This document shows, piece after piece, positions 1 to 6,423 of a stretch of DNA of 8,551 bases. Below the pieces are notes generated by a model. That model was given only the letters and a program-made list of their open reading frames with translations, made no database searches and had not been told where the DNA came from. The stretch is from an uncultured Verrucomicrobiota bacterium (lineage in GTDB: Bacteria; Verrucomicrobiota; Verrucomicrobiia; Methylacidiphilales; Verrucolacustridaceae), in assembly GCA_903905395.1 (NCBI GenBank), contig CAIVGD010000157.1, positions 1-8,551 of the forward strand, read 5' to 3'. Each line of letters starts with the position of its first letter. The stretch's first letter is position 1. The position numbers and the translations under genes were made by a program.

Positions 1-99
1 GATCGTCACGAACGGCTCACCATCAAGCTGCGTGACTTTGCCGCGGGATTCCGCAGGACCCGGCACGGACGCGATGGTGGCTGGGGCGGAGCTGTTCAT
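1..99 (-). CDS. 5' end of an unidentified gene, last visible member of the prepilin-GH1 operon
   Basis: Only 33 codons are visible, reading MNSSAPATIASVPGPAESRG and then KVTQLDGEPFVTI, before the left edge. The ATG at 99-97 overlaps the GH1 stop codon as ATGA, the usual arrangement for translationally coupled genes, and the frame stays open to the edge. There is no convincing Shine-Dalgarno sequence in the GH1 tail, so translation probably depends on coupling. The first 20 residues are low complexity (A, S, P) without a hydrophobic signal core. The 'DGEPFV' strand resembles 'DGKPFV' near the start of the lipoprotein hydrolase at 4185-6113, a pattern common at the start of clan GH-A glycoside hydrolases. 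Another hydrolase is therefore a reasonable guess, but the fragment is too short to assign a family. Confidence 0.6.
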   Translation of the reverse strand, partial: MNSSAPATIASVPGPAESRGKVTQLDGEPFVTI

Positions 100-1499
100 C
101 GGGGGGGCGCTGGAAAGAGAGATCGTCCGCCCTCGCGAATGATATCGCGGAAAACGAGGGCGGAGGACTTGAGCGTGCGCTGACCGGTTACGAAATCCAC
201 ATGGACGAGGCCGAAGCGGTCTTTGTAGCCCTCGTGCCATTCGAAGTTGTCCATCGCGGCCCAATGGAAATACCCGCGAACATCCCCGCCGCCGGACTTC
301 CAGCGGGCCAAAGCGCTAAGATATCGGCGCAGAAAATCGCTACGCATCGCGTCGGGAATCGACCCGTCCAGCGCCACCCAATCGTTCCAGGCAAGACCGT
401 TCTCTCCGATCACGATGGGCGATTTGTAGCGGCGGAAAAGAAACTCCGGGCCCCAGTAAAGCGACTCCGGCAGGATCGGCCACCCCAAGCTGGAAGCCGG
501 AAAGCCGGGGGTCAGCGGCACGACCTCGGGCGCGCCGTCCGCACCGGCGCGGACGATCGACCCGGTGTAAATGATCGCCCCGTAAAAATCCACAGGCTGG
601 CTGATCGTTTCCATGTCGCCCTGCTCAATTTCCGGCACCGCATCGCCGAACCTCAGCCATCCGTCTTCCGGATACCTGCCAAGGTACACCGGATCCGACC
701 ACCAGGAGTTGACCCATAGCGGGTTCGGCTCATTGCGTCCGAGTGGATTCCCCGCGGACATGTCGAAGCAGGCGGTCTCGGCCGCCGCGATGTCTTCGGC
801 GGAATCGCTCGCCGGCATGGCGACCACCCCGCTCGGCGCCCAGCCTACGATGCCGGGGCCATCGGAATTCGCGCGTATCGCGCGGACGGTCTCTCCGTGC
901 GCCCGTAGCGTGTTATGGGCGGCGCGGAGCACCTGCCTGAGCCCGAGTTTGTCCCCAGGCGCATGCACGCCACGGAAATGGCCGAGCCCGATGAAGCACT
1001 GCGGCTCGTTCATCGTGAACCAATGGCGCACGCGGTCGGAAAGCCGACTGACGACGACCGCCGCATAATCGGCCATCCAGGAAGCGCTGTCCCGATTCAG
1101 CCAGCCACCGCGTTGGTAGAGCGCCAGCGGATAGTCCCAGTGGAAAAGTGTGACCCATGGCCGGATCCCGGCTGCCAGCAACTCGTCCACAAGCCGGTCG
1201 TAAAAATCCAGCCCCTCCGCGTTGACCGCCCCGGTTCCGCCTGGCATCACCCGCGGCCATGAAATCCCGAGCCGGTAGGCGTTCCAACCCGCCTCGCGAT
1301 AAATCGCCACGTCCTCTTTGTAGCGCGACAGGTGTTCGCAGGTTGTCGCGGCGTTGTGACCGCCGAAAACCCGTCCGGGCTGGCGGCAGAACTCGTCCCA
1401 AACGCTTTCCCCACGCCCCCCGGTCCCTCCCCCCTCGATCTGATAGGGTGAGGAGGCCGCACCCCACGCAAAGTCGGATCCAAAATCAGGCGAACTCAT
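96..1499 (-). CDS. GH1 family beta-glycosidase (beta-glucosidase-like), cytoplasmic
   Basis: This is a complete 467-residue GH1 (beta/alpha)8-barrel enzyme of usual family length. It hydrolyses non-reducing-end beta-linked sugars from oligosaccharides with retention of configuration. Visible family marks are the N-terminal signature FAWGAASSPYQIEGG (residues 10-24), LFHWD with the sugar-binding His120, the acid/base Glu165 in FTMNEPQ, the nucleophile Glu366 in IVIGENG, and DNFEW (417-421) of the glycone pocket. There is no signal peptide, so it should act in the cytoplasm on imported oligosaccharides. The ATG at 1499 is chosen because it lies one base after the prepilin stop and puts the GH1 signature at the N-terminus; an ATG at 1559 would add 20 unrelated residues inside the upstream gene. 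Exact specificity (glucoside, galactoside, fucoside) cannot be read. A second GH1 lies at 7572-8551. Confidence 0.97.
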   Translation of the reverse strand: MSSPDFGSDFAWGAASSPYQIEGGGTGGRGESVWDEFCRQPGRVFGGHNAATTCEHLSRYKEDVAIYREAGWNAYRLGISWPRVMPGGTGAVNAEGLDFYDRLVDELLAAGIRPWVTLFHWDYPLALYQRGGWLNRDSASWMADYAAVVVSRLSDRVRHWFTMNEPQCFIGLGHFRGVHAPGDKLGLRQVLRAAHNTLRAHGETVRAIRANSDGPGIVGWAPSGVVAMPASDSAEDIAAAETACFDMSAGNPLGRNEPNPLWVNSWWSDPVYLGRYPEDGWLRFGDAVPEIEQGDMETISQPVDFYGAIIYTGSIVRAGADGAPEVVPLTPGFPASSLGWPILPESLYWGPEFLFRRYKSPIVIGENGLAWNDWVALDGSIPDAMRSDFLRRYLSALARWKSGGGDVRGYFHWAAMDNFEWHEGYKDRFGLVHVDFVTGQRTLKSSALVFRDIIREGGRSLFPAPPR

Positions 1500-1500
1500 G

Positions 1501-2196
1501 TCATTCGCACGTTCCGCCGTTTTTGTAGCGCAACGCCCCTGCTTTGATCGCCTCCACATGGCCGTCAGCCATCAGAAAATTGGCGGCATGACCGTGCCGG
1601 TAGCGGATGTTCCCCTGAACATCCCAGCCCCCATCGGAGTCTCCGGTGGCGGGCACAATTCCCTCAGGGTTTGTCGCCGAAGTAGGATAGATCAACTCGT
1701 TCGGAAGCCAAACCGTGGCGGAGGAAAGACTCCCATTGTCTCTGACCTGCGTCCCATCGGTGAAAAGGAATGTCGTGGCCGGGGATTTGATTTGAATCAG
1801 GCGCACCCCGCTCCCCAGCTTGTCATGCATCGAATAAGTGATGATGCCCGCCGAGCCTTGGGCGACCGGCAGTATATTACCAGGACAGACAAACACATTC
1901 TTTTTGTCCGTCGTAACTTTCTGCGAAATATACGGCTCGAGCACCGTGGCGTATGTCGTGCTACCATCCCAAGCCACCGGAAGCACCCCGCAATGATCTG
2001 CGGCATAGATCTCAACCGCCATTCCGATCTCCCGCAGATTCGACACGCACCCTATCGCTTCCGCCCGGACATTCGCCGAGGACAATGCTGGAACCGCCAG
2101 CGATGCCAGAATGCCGATGATGGACACGACGACAAGAAGCTCGATCAAGGTGAATGCTTTTTCGCCCGATCTGCCGGAAACTCCTATTGTCTTCAT
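1501..2196 (-). CDS. Prepilin-type N-terminal cleavage/methylation protein with H-X9-DG C-terminus (DUF1559-like pseudopilin)
   Basis: The product has 231 residues. It begins with a short basic leader and a class III signal, KAFTLIELLVVVSIIGIL (13-30), with the pilin Glu at +5 (Glu19). A single hydrophobic helix follows, then a soluble domain. The leader ends in Ala14 rather than the usual Gly. Near the C-terminus, His201-X9-Asp211-Gly212 is the H-X9-DG motif of the prepilin-like family greatly expanded in Planctomycetota, Lentisphaerota and Verrucomicrobiota. A VCPG segment (103-106) is also typical. Members are assumed to be processed by a PilD-type peptidase and to sit at the cell envelope; their function is largely unknown. 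The ATG at 2196 is chosen because AAGGA lies 10 bases upstream; a GTG at 2265 would add 23 residues before the leader. The stop lies one base before the GH1 start, so the two genes are co-transcribed and probably translationally coupled. Confidence 0.95.
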   Translation of the reverse strand: MKTIGVSGRSGEKAFTLIELLVVVSIIGILASLAVPALSSANVRAEAIGCVSNLREIGMAVEIYAADHCGVLPVAWDGSTTYATVLEPYISQKVTTDKKNVFVCPGNILPVAQGSAGIITYSMHDKLGSGVRLIQIKSPATTFLFTDGTQVRDNGSLSSATVWLPNELIYPTSATNPEGIVPATGDSDGGWDVQGNIRYRHGHAANFLMADGHVEAIKAGALRYKNGGTCE

Positions 2197-2265
2197 TGCT
2201 TGATCATCCTTGGAGAACAATGTCACTTTGCCATGGAGTGTGGGTGGGGAATAACTGAAAATCAC

Positions 2266-2276
2266 TTAACCGTTGA
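2266..2276. promoter_or_regulatory. Degenerate copy of the shared operator upstream of the prepilin-GH1 operon
   Basis: TTAACCGTTGA matches the core TTAATCGTTAA found at the other three sites in 9 of 11 positions, keeping the central CG. It lies about 70 bases upstream of the prepilin ATG and 68 bases from the stronger site at 2334-2346, in the same divergent intergenic region. It also overlaps an 8-base palindrome, TTGATCAA (2273-2280). It may be a weaker second operator serving the prepilin-GH1 side, or chance similarity in AT-rich sequence. Confidence 0.35.
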
Positions 2277-2333
2277 TCAATCTGGGGGCCCCTATTACTT
2301 ACTCGCAGGCTTGCCAACGCCGGGGAAAAATTA

Positions 2334-2346
2334 TTTAATCGTTAAA
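2334..2346. promoter_or_regulatory. Palindromic operator-like site on the LacI-family regulator start codon
   Basis: TTTAATCGTTAAA has arms TTTAA/TTAAA around a TCG centre; adding the flanking A and T gives 6-base arms (2333-2347). Its last A is the first base of the regulator's ATG. The 11-base core recurs exactly upstream of the lipoprotein hydrolase (6163-6173) and the PEP-CTERM gene (7201-7211). Position on the regulator's own start suggests negative autoregulation. That the neighbouring LacI-type protein is the binder is inferred from proximity. Confidence 0.65.
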
Positions 2347-3395
2347 TGCCCTCGTCCAACCCAGTCACCCTCGGTCAGATTGCACGGGCTGTAGGGACGA
2401 GCATTGCCACGGTTTCCATGTCCTTGCGCGACCACCACACGATCTCCTTGAAGACGCGCAAGAAGGTTCGTGCTATGGCCGACCAGTTGGGCTACCAGCC
2501 GGACCCGAGATTTTCCGCAATGATGACGTATCTGCGTTCGCGCAAGGAGGCCCCCTTTCAGGCCACGATCGCCTATTTGACCGACTTTCCGGAGAGAGAA
2601 GGGTTCCGCAAACTCCATACCCACTCGGAGTTTTTCCGCGGGGCCTCTGAGCGGGCGGAAAAGCTCGGGTTCAAAATCGAGCCGTTCTGGGCGAGGGAGC
2701 CAGGATTAAGCGCGGAGCGTCTTGTGCGTCTTCTCAAGACGCGGGGCATCCCCGGAGTTTTGATCACGAGCCCCGTCGCGAGTTCCTGGCCGATCCAGCC
2801 GGATTTGTCTGACTTCGCGGTTGCGGTGATCGGCTACTCCTCGTGGACTCCTCTTTACCCTCGGGCATGCGACAACCAGTCCCACGCCATGTATCTCTGC
2901 CTGCAGAAATTGGAGCGGCGCGGGGCACAGCGGATCGGGTTCGTGTTTAGCGATCAGGACGATATCAATGCCGAGCACAACTGGCTTTCGTCATACCTTG
3001 CGCACCAGCACGACCTGCCTGCCAGCCGAAGAACGCGTCCCCTACTCGGCCCGGCCGAGAAAATTTTCCGCAAAAAGGAACTCGAGGAGTGGCTGGCCGG
3101 GCAGAAGCCCGACGCCATCGTGGGCCAGACTAATCCGCTCCTAGACATCCTGCTCGGGCTCGGGGTGAAGATCCCCGGAGATATCGCTTTCGCCTCGTTG
3201 GATCTTTTTAAAAGGGATGACGGGCTGGCCTGCTCAGGAATTGACCAGCTCTCCCACGCCGTGGGTGCAGCGGCGATGAATATGGTCGCCTCCCAGATTG
3301 CGTTTGGGGAAACCCACAACGAGCAGAAAAACCAGCTGATCTATCTAGAAGGACAATGGGTGGACGGGGCGACGACCCAGTTCAACTCCCCTTGA
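2346..3395 (+). CDS. LacI-family DNA-binding transcriptional regulator
   Basis: This is a complete 349-residue regulator of normal LacI length. Residues 7-27 (VTLGQIARAVGTSIATVSMSL) form the LacI helix-turn-helix, followed by the usual SLKTRKKVRAMADQLGYQP segment (34-52) and a hinge. From about residue 72 (ATIAYLTDF) it becomes a periplasmic-binding-protein-like effector domain, with the conserved RRGAQRIGFV strand (191-200) and the IPGDIAFASLD element (276-286). Family members sense a sugar or glycan fragment and usually repress catabolic genes. It is transcribed away from the prepilin-GH1 operon and converges on the hydrolase unit. The ATG at 2346 gives the canonical N-terminus, but no Shine-Dalgarno lies at normal distance: the nearest purine run, GGGGAAAAA (2322-2330), is about 15 bases off, and an operator-like palindrome covers the start codon. 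It is the obvious candidate for binding the repeated palindrome. The effector is unknown. Confidence 0.96.
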   Translation: MPSSNPVTLGQIARAVGTSIATVSMSLRDHHTISLKTRKKVRAMADQLGYQPDPRFSAMMTYLRSRKEAPFQATIAYLTDFPEREGFRKLHTHSEFFRGASERAEKLGFKIEPFWAREPGLSAERLVRLLKTRGIPGVLITSPVASSWPIQPDLSDFAVAVIGYSSWTPLYPRACDNQSHAMYLCLQKLERRGAQRIGFVFSDQDDINAEHNWLSSYLAHQHDLPASRRTRPLLGPAEKIFRKKELEEWLAGQKPDAIVGQTNPLLDILLGLGVKIPGDIAFASLDLFKRDDGLACSGIDQLSHAVGAAAMNMVASQIAFGETHNEQKNQLIYLEGQWVDGATTQFNSP

Positions 3396-3465
3396 CGACA
3401 AGCCTCCGCGTAAAAAATCACTCGGCCCTCGCCTGGTCCAGCGCTATCGCGCCTGATCCGCAGGT

Positions 3466-4155
3466 TCAGTTCAGCTCGGCGGAATTCAACACGATCGACC
3501 CAGTGCCTTTGCCGATGTTCTGCTGGATGATGAGAAGGTAAATATTGTTGGCGAGGAGGCTCTTGATATGCGCCGGCACTTCGGCGTCTAGCTCTTTGAT
3601 GGGCACGCCTCCCTTGGAAAATATGGCGTGGATCTTGTTCTCATCGAGGGTTACGGACACCTCGATCTCGCCGTTTCCAGAATCGTCGCCAAGAAACGTC
3701 CCGCTGGAGATGAGCGCGGTCTCCTTCCCCGGGAAGCCGTCGCCCTTTCCGAACAGCCCCACCCAGAACGCATGGTTCACGGAATTGTAAAACAGGGTAA
3801 CATTGATCACCGCCTTCTCGCTGTCCCAGTTGGCCGCCGGGATGGAGTTGAGAACGATGTTGATGCGGATGTCGTTCCCATTCTCGAGATCTTCCGCCGC
3901 CGCGTTTTCCACCGAGGTGTCGGAAATTTTGCATTTGAGCGAGAGTGACTTGTTGGAAAGTTTGACGGGTTCGAGGAGCCTGAACCCGCTGATCGCAAAA
4001 TCCCCATCGGAAGGACCGAGCTTGATTCCACCGGCTTCCTGATGGGTTTTGCCCATGGCGACCCAATCGGAGATGGCTTTTGAGTCGGAAAAATTCCAAG
4101 TTTTAGCGTGGGCGGAGACGGCGGTGGCGAGGAGGAGCGAGCAGAGGATTCTCAT
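3466..4155 (-). CDS. Small secreted protein of unknown function, partner gene of the lipoprotein hydrolase
   Basis: I do not recognise a family for this 229-residue product. It has a clear Sec signal peptide, MRILCSLLLATAVSAHA, with likely cleavage after Ala17, leaving a mature domain of about 212 residues. The mature part opens with KTWNFSDSKAISDWV and continues as alternating polar/hydrophobic beta-strand-like stretches with many Gly, Asn and Asp turns and no cysteines apart from one in the middle (KCKISD). This composition is typical of secreted beta-sandwich or jelly-roll domains, so glycan binding or a lyase/laminarinase-like fold is possible, but no catalytic motif can be named. The start is 29 bases after the upstream hydrolase stop, on the same strand, so it is probably translated from the same mRNA; the ATG at 4155 lacks an evident Shine-Dalgarno. 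It ends 70 bases from the convergent regulator, with no clear terminator between. Confidence 0.85.
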   Translation of the reverse strand: MRILCSLLLATAVSAHAKTWNFSDSKAISDWVAMGKTHQEAGGIKLGPSDGDFAISGFRLLEPVKLSNKSLSLKCKISDTSVENAAAEDLENGNDIRINIVLNSIPAANWDSEKAVINVTLFYNSVNHAFWVGLFGKGDGFPGKETALISSGTFLGDDSGNGEIEVSVTLDENKIHAIFSKGGVPIKELDAEVPAHIKSLLANNIYLLIIQQNIGKGTGSIVLNSAELN

Positions 4156-4184
4156 GGTTGGTTTTCTGGTTGTAGGTCGTTGGT

Positions 4185-6113
4185 CTAGGGTTGGAAAGTA
4201 ACTTCGCGGATTAAGATTTCGCCTTCTTTTTGTCCGGGAAAAACAAAGAGCGAGAGCGTTCCCAAACCGGCTGTGGAGAGCGTGCGGTCGCCACGGAGGT
4301 TACCCCAATACGCCCGCAGCGAGCCCTCTTCGAGCGGGAGAGTGATTTCCTGAGCGTCCCCAGTGGCTTCAAAACCCGGATACTCGAAAGACTCCCCGTC
4401 GGCACCATCGCGTCCGCTGTAGGTTTGCTGCCCCGGAGGCCCGTCGCCGGTTTCTGTCAGAAACACACGGAACCGCTGGCCTTTCGGCGCGGAGAAACGG
4501 ATTTTGAGCGACTTCGCGCCACCCAACCCCGGCGGGAGGGCGATATCGCCGTGCAATCCCCACCCCCTGCCGCTCGAGTAGGAAAGGGCGAGCCCGTCTT
4601 CCTTCGGATCGAATCTTCCGGAATTGCCGACATCGGTCTTCACGCTTGTGCGGGCGCCTGCGAGAGGGATCTGCACGGCCGCCGACAGGATTCTGCCATC
4701 GAGCTGCACGGGTTGGAGCTCGGCCCAGGTTTTTTCATCAAAAAAATATTCGGCGGGGCCCGTTCTCGAAGCGATTCCCTCCGAAACGGCAGTGTTGGTT
4801 TCCTTCATCGCCGCCACAAGCTCCTCGTAGGGCTGGTTGTGCACATCCACCACGCCGTAATTCGAGTTTTCCCCGTCGAAGCTGCGCCCGTCGGCAGGCT
4901 CGTCGAAATACTGGAACCAGTGGGCTCCGAGCAGGTAGGGTTCGGCCATCGCTTCCGTCACGTAGGTCCGGTATCGCGCCGCCCGGTCGGCCTGTGTCGG
5001 GACGGTGACCTCCGCCCCCTTCTGATTGCTGTCGCCCGAGCGGTTGTCGTTGGACCGCCAGGAAAATTCGGTGATCAGGATCGGCTTGCCCGTGAGGGCG
5101 TGCAGGTTGCGGAGCATCGAGATATCGGGTTTCCCGTCCACCTGGTAATGGTTGACGCTCACGACATCGGTGTGGTGGCCGAGCGCGGCGACGACCGCGG
5201 CCGGCGGCTTGCCCGCAAAGCGGCTGCCGAGGATAAGGTGGTTCGGATCGTTGCGGCGTATCGCCTTCTCGCAAAGCGCGAAGTAGCGCTCCGCCACCTC
5301 GCCCGCCCAGGCATATTTGAAGCGGAACGCCGCCGGTGATTTTGCGGTAGAGTGAGCGGTGTTCTCGAGTTCGTCGAAACTGGAGATCTTCCAGTCCTTC
5401 TGCGCGGCTTCGAGTGTCGGGTATTTTTTCCTAAAGAAATCCACTGCCGCACGGCGTCCAGGCGCCTCCTTGGGAAGCGCCAGATACCGGTCCCAAAGGG
5501 ATTTTTCGGGGTCGGTCGGCCACCCGCACTCTCCGTAGAAGGGAAGTTCGTTGTTGAAGAAATAGCCGACAAGGCTCTTGTCCTCGACGTGAGGCGTGAT
5601 CTGCTCCTTTGCCTGCTGCTCGATCCGCGCCTCATACGCGGGATCAAATACGTCTATCAGCCGCATGTCCGGTTGCCCGTTATTCCCGCCGAGCCACACC
5701 ACCCGTGTGTAGGGGAGCCCCGAACGGTTCATCCCTTCCGCGCTCCACGCCCCTACCGTGTTGAACCCCCATTCCCTCAATCTCCCCGCCGTCTCAGCAA
5801 CCCATGCCTGCATGTCGCCCCCGTTTTGCGCCAAGCCGTTATACCCCTTTGCCGGATCGCGCGGAGCAGGCTCTTTGGGCTCCACCACGCTGATCCCCAG
5901 AGAAACAAATGGCTTGCCGTCTTGGATAAAGAAACTTGTTCCGTCCTTCTCCACGAGCTGAACATACGACGAACCCTTTGCCGGTTCTTTCGCTGGCTCT
6001 TCCGCCCGCGTCGCCACGGGCTCAGCCGAAAGAATTTTCGGCTTGTCGCAGCCGCCCAAAAATACGATCAACCCGCAGGCCAGCACACCGATGTTTTTAT
6101 CAAAAGAAATCAT
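4185..6113 (-). CDS. Lipoprotein clan GH-A glycoside hydrolase, agarase-like, with C-terminal beta-sandwich domain
   Basis: The product has 642 residues. A lipoprotein signal ends in the lipobox LGGC (19-22), so Cys22 would be acylated; Asp23 follows. An E/P/A/K-rich linker (about 31-47) leads to a (beta/alpha)8-type domain (about 50-440) opening with FFIQDGKPFVSLG and RLREWGFNTVGAWS (111-124). The likely acid/base is Glu189 in GYFFNNELPFYG and the likely nucleophile Glu349 in PILITEFSW; NHY (321-323) and HWFQYFDEP (398-406) also fit clan GH-A. The arrangement recalls agarase/GH50-, GH86- or GH42-like enzymes, but family and substrate are not certain. Residues about 460-642 look like a carbohydrate-binding beta-sandwich. 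An ATG at 6113 is preferred because AGAGAGG lies 6 bases upstream; a GTG at 6116 is the alternative. An operator-like palindrome lies about 50 bases upstream, and the secreted-protein gene follows by 29 bases. Confidence 0.88.
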   Translation of the reverse strand: MISFDKNIGVLACGLIVFLGGCDKPKILSAEPVATRAEEPAKEPAKGSSYVQLVEKDGTSFFIQDGKPFVSLGISVVEPKEPAPRDPAKGYNGLAQNGGDMQAWVAETAGRLREWGFNTVGAWSAEGMNRSGLPYTRVVWLGGNNGQPDMRLIDVFDPAYEARIEQQAKEQITPHVEDKSLVGYFFNNELPFYGECGWPTDPEKSLWDRYLALPKEAPGRRAAVDFFRKKYPTLEAAQKDWKISSFDELENTAHSTAKSPAAFRFKYAWAGEVAERYFALCEKAIRRNDPNHLILGSRFAGKPPAAVVAALGHHTDVVSVNHYQVDGKPDISMLRNLHALTGKPILITEFSWRSNDNRSGDSNQKGAEVTVPTQADRAARYRTYVTEAMAEPYLLGAHWFQYFDEPADGRSFDGENSNYGVVDVHNQPYEELVAAMKETNTAVSEGIASRTGPAEYFFDEKTWAELQPVQLDGRILSAAVQIPLAGARTSVKTDVGNSGRFDPKEDGLALSYSSGRGWGLHGDIALPPGLGGAKSLKIRFSAPKGQRFRVFLTETGDGPPGQQTYSGRDGADGESFEYPGFEATGDAQEITLPLEEGSLRAYWGNLRGDRTLSTAGLGTLSLFVFPGQKEGEILIREVTFQP

Positions 6114-6161
6114 CACAAGCCTCTCTATCTTCCTTCACGCTACCCGGCAATGCCTGTGCAT

Positions 6162-6174
6162 CTTAATCGTTAAA
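6162..6174. promoter_or_regulatory. Palindromic operator-like site upstream of the lipoprotein hydrolase
   Basis: CTTAATCGTTAAA differs from the site at 2334-2346 in one outer base and keeps the perfect core TTAATCGTTAA. It is 49-61 bases upstream of the chosen ATG, a normal place for a repressor site over or just after a promoter. I could not pick a convincing -35/-10 pair around it. The exact recurrence of an 11-base palindromic core before three genes of one locus argues for a shared regulator. Confidence 0.65.
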
Positions 6175-6175
6175 T

Positions 6176-6362
6176 CCTGCCAACCTGCACGGGTGTGCAG
6201 GCGTTGTTGCCTACTTCGTTAAACGCACGCTTGCGGGCACTTGTTGCGCGCGCGCAATGAGAGCGCTCGCTGGGGCTCATTCGCCAAGCTCCAGCGCGTT
6301 CCATTGGGCCCTTCCCATGCGGAAGGGAACGAACACGGCAACGGAGCGCCGTGGCTACAAAC
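6176..6362. repeat. Non-coding region dense in inverted repeats, possible REP-like or structured element
   Basis: No gene is supported here. Five inverted repeats stand close together: CCTGCAC/GTGCAGG with a 4-base loop (6184-6201); the perfect palindrome TTGCGCGCGCGCAA (6244-6257); CGCTGGGGCT/AGCTCCAGCG with one G-T pair and a 9-base loop (6268-6296); CCCTTCC/GGAAGGG with a 5-base loop (6309-6327); and CACGGC/GCCGTG with an 8-base loop (6334-6353). Open frames across it encode R/S/A-rich, low-quality peptides and overlap the PEP-CTERM gene. It may be a REP/BIME-like dispersed repeat or a structured untranslated RNA; copy number in the genome would tell. Nothing in the window repeats it. Confidence 0.55.
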
Positions 6363-6394
6363 GCAAAGAGGCATCCGGTATCCCGGATGCCTCT
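6363..6394 (-). terminator. Rho-independent terminator of the PEP-CTERM gene
   Basis: A perfect 12-bp stem, AGAGGCATCCGG (6367-6378) with CCGGATGCCTCT (6383-6394), closes a 4-base loop. On the minus strand it begins 29 bases after the PEP-CTERM stop and is followed by the T-rich run TTGCGTTTGTAG. The T tract is interrupted, so termination may be less than complete, but stem strength and placement are good. Confidence 0.75.
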
Positions 6395-6423
6395 CGCATG
6401 AACCGAAAATTTCTGCCGTGGAT

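Noticed and set aside
2285..2292. GGGGCCCC palindrome in the divergent intergenic region
   Set aside because: A simple 8-base GC palindrome without a second copy in the other control regions, so no role can be argued.
1498..2394. Plus-strand open frame of 298 codons over the prepilin gene and intergenic region
   Set aside because: It is antisense to the clear prepilin leader and H-X9-DG motif, crosses the control region and runs into the regulator gene out of frame.
3396..3465. Search for a terminator between the convergent regulator and secreted-protein genes
   Set aside because: Only short imperfect pairings such as CCTG/CAGG and no T tract on either strand.
4230..5339. Long plus-strand open frame (369 codons) opposite the lipoprotein hydrolase
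   Set aside because: Its translation is Arg/Gly/Val-rich with no recognisable motif. It is the mirror of a well-supported GC-rich gene on the other strand.
5352..6173. Plus-strand open frame of 273 codons opposite the start of the lipoprotein hydrolase
   Set aside because: No motif, Arg/Pro-rich, and it crosses the lipobox coding region and the operator-like site.
6216..6223. TCGTTAAA half-site about 49 bases from the operator at 6162-6174
   Set aside because: Only one arm matches and the other side is unrelated, so it is not called as a second operator.
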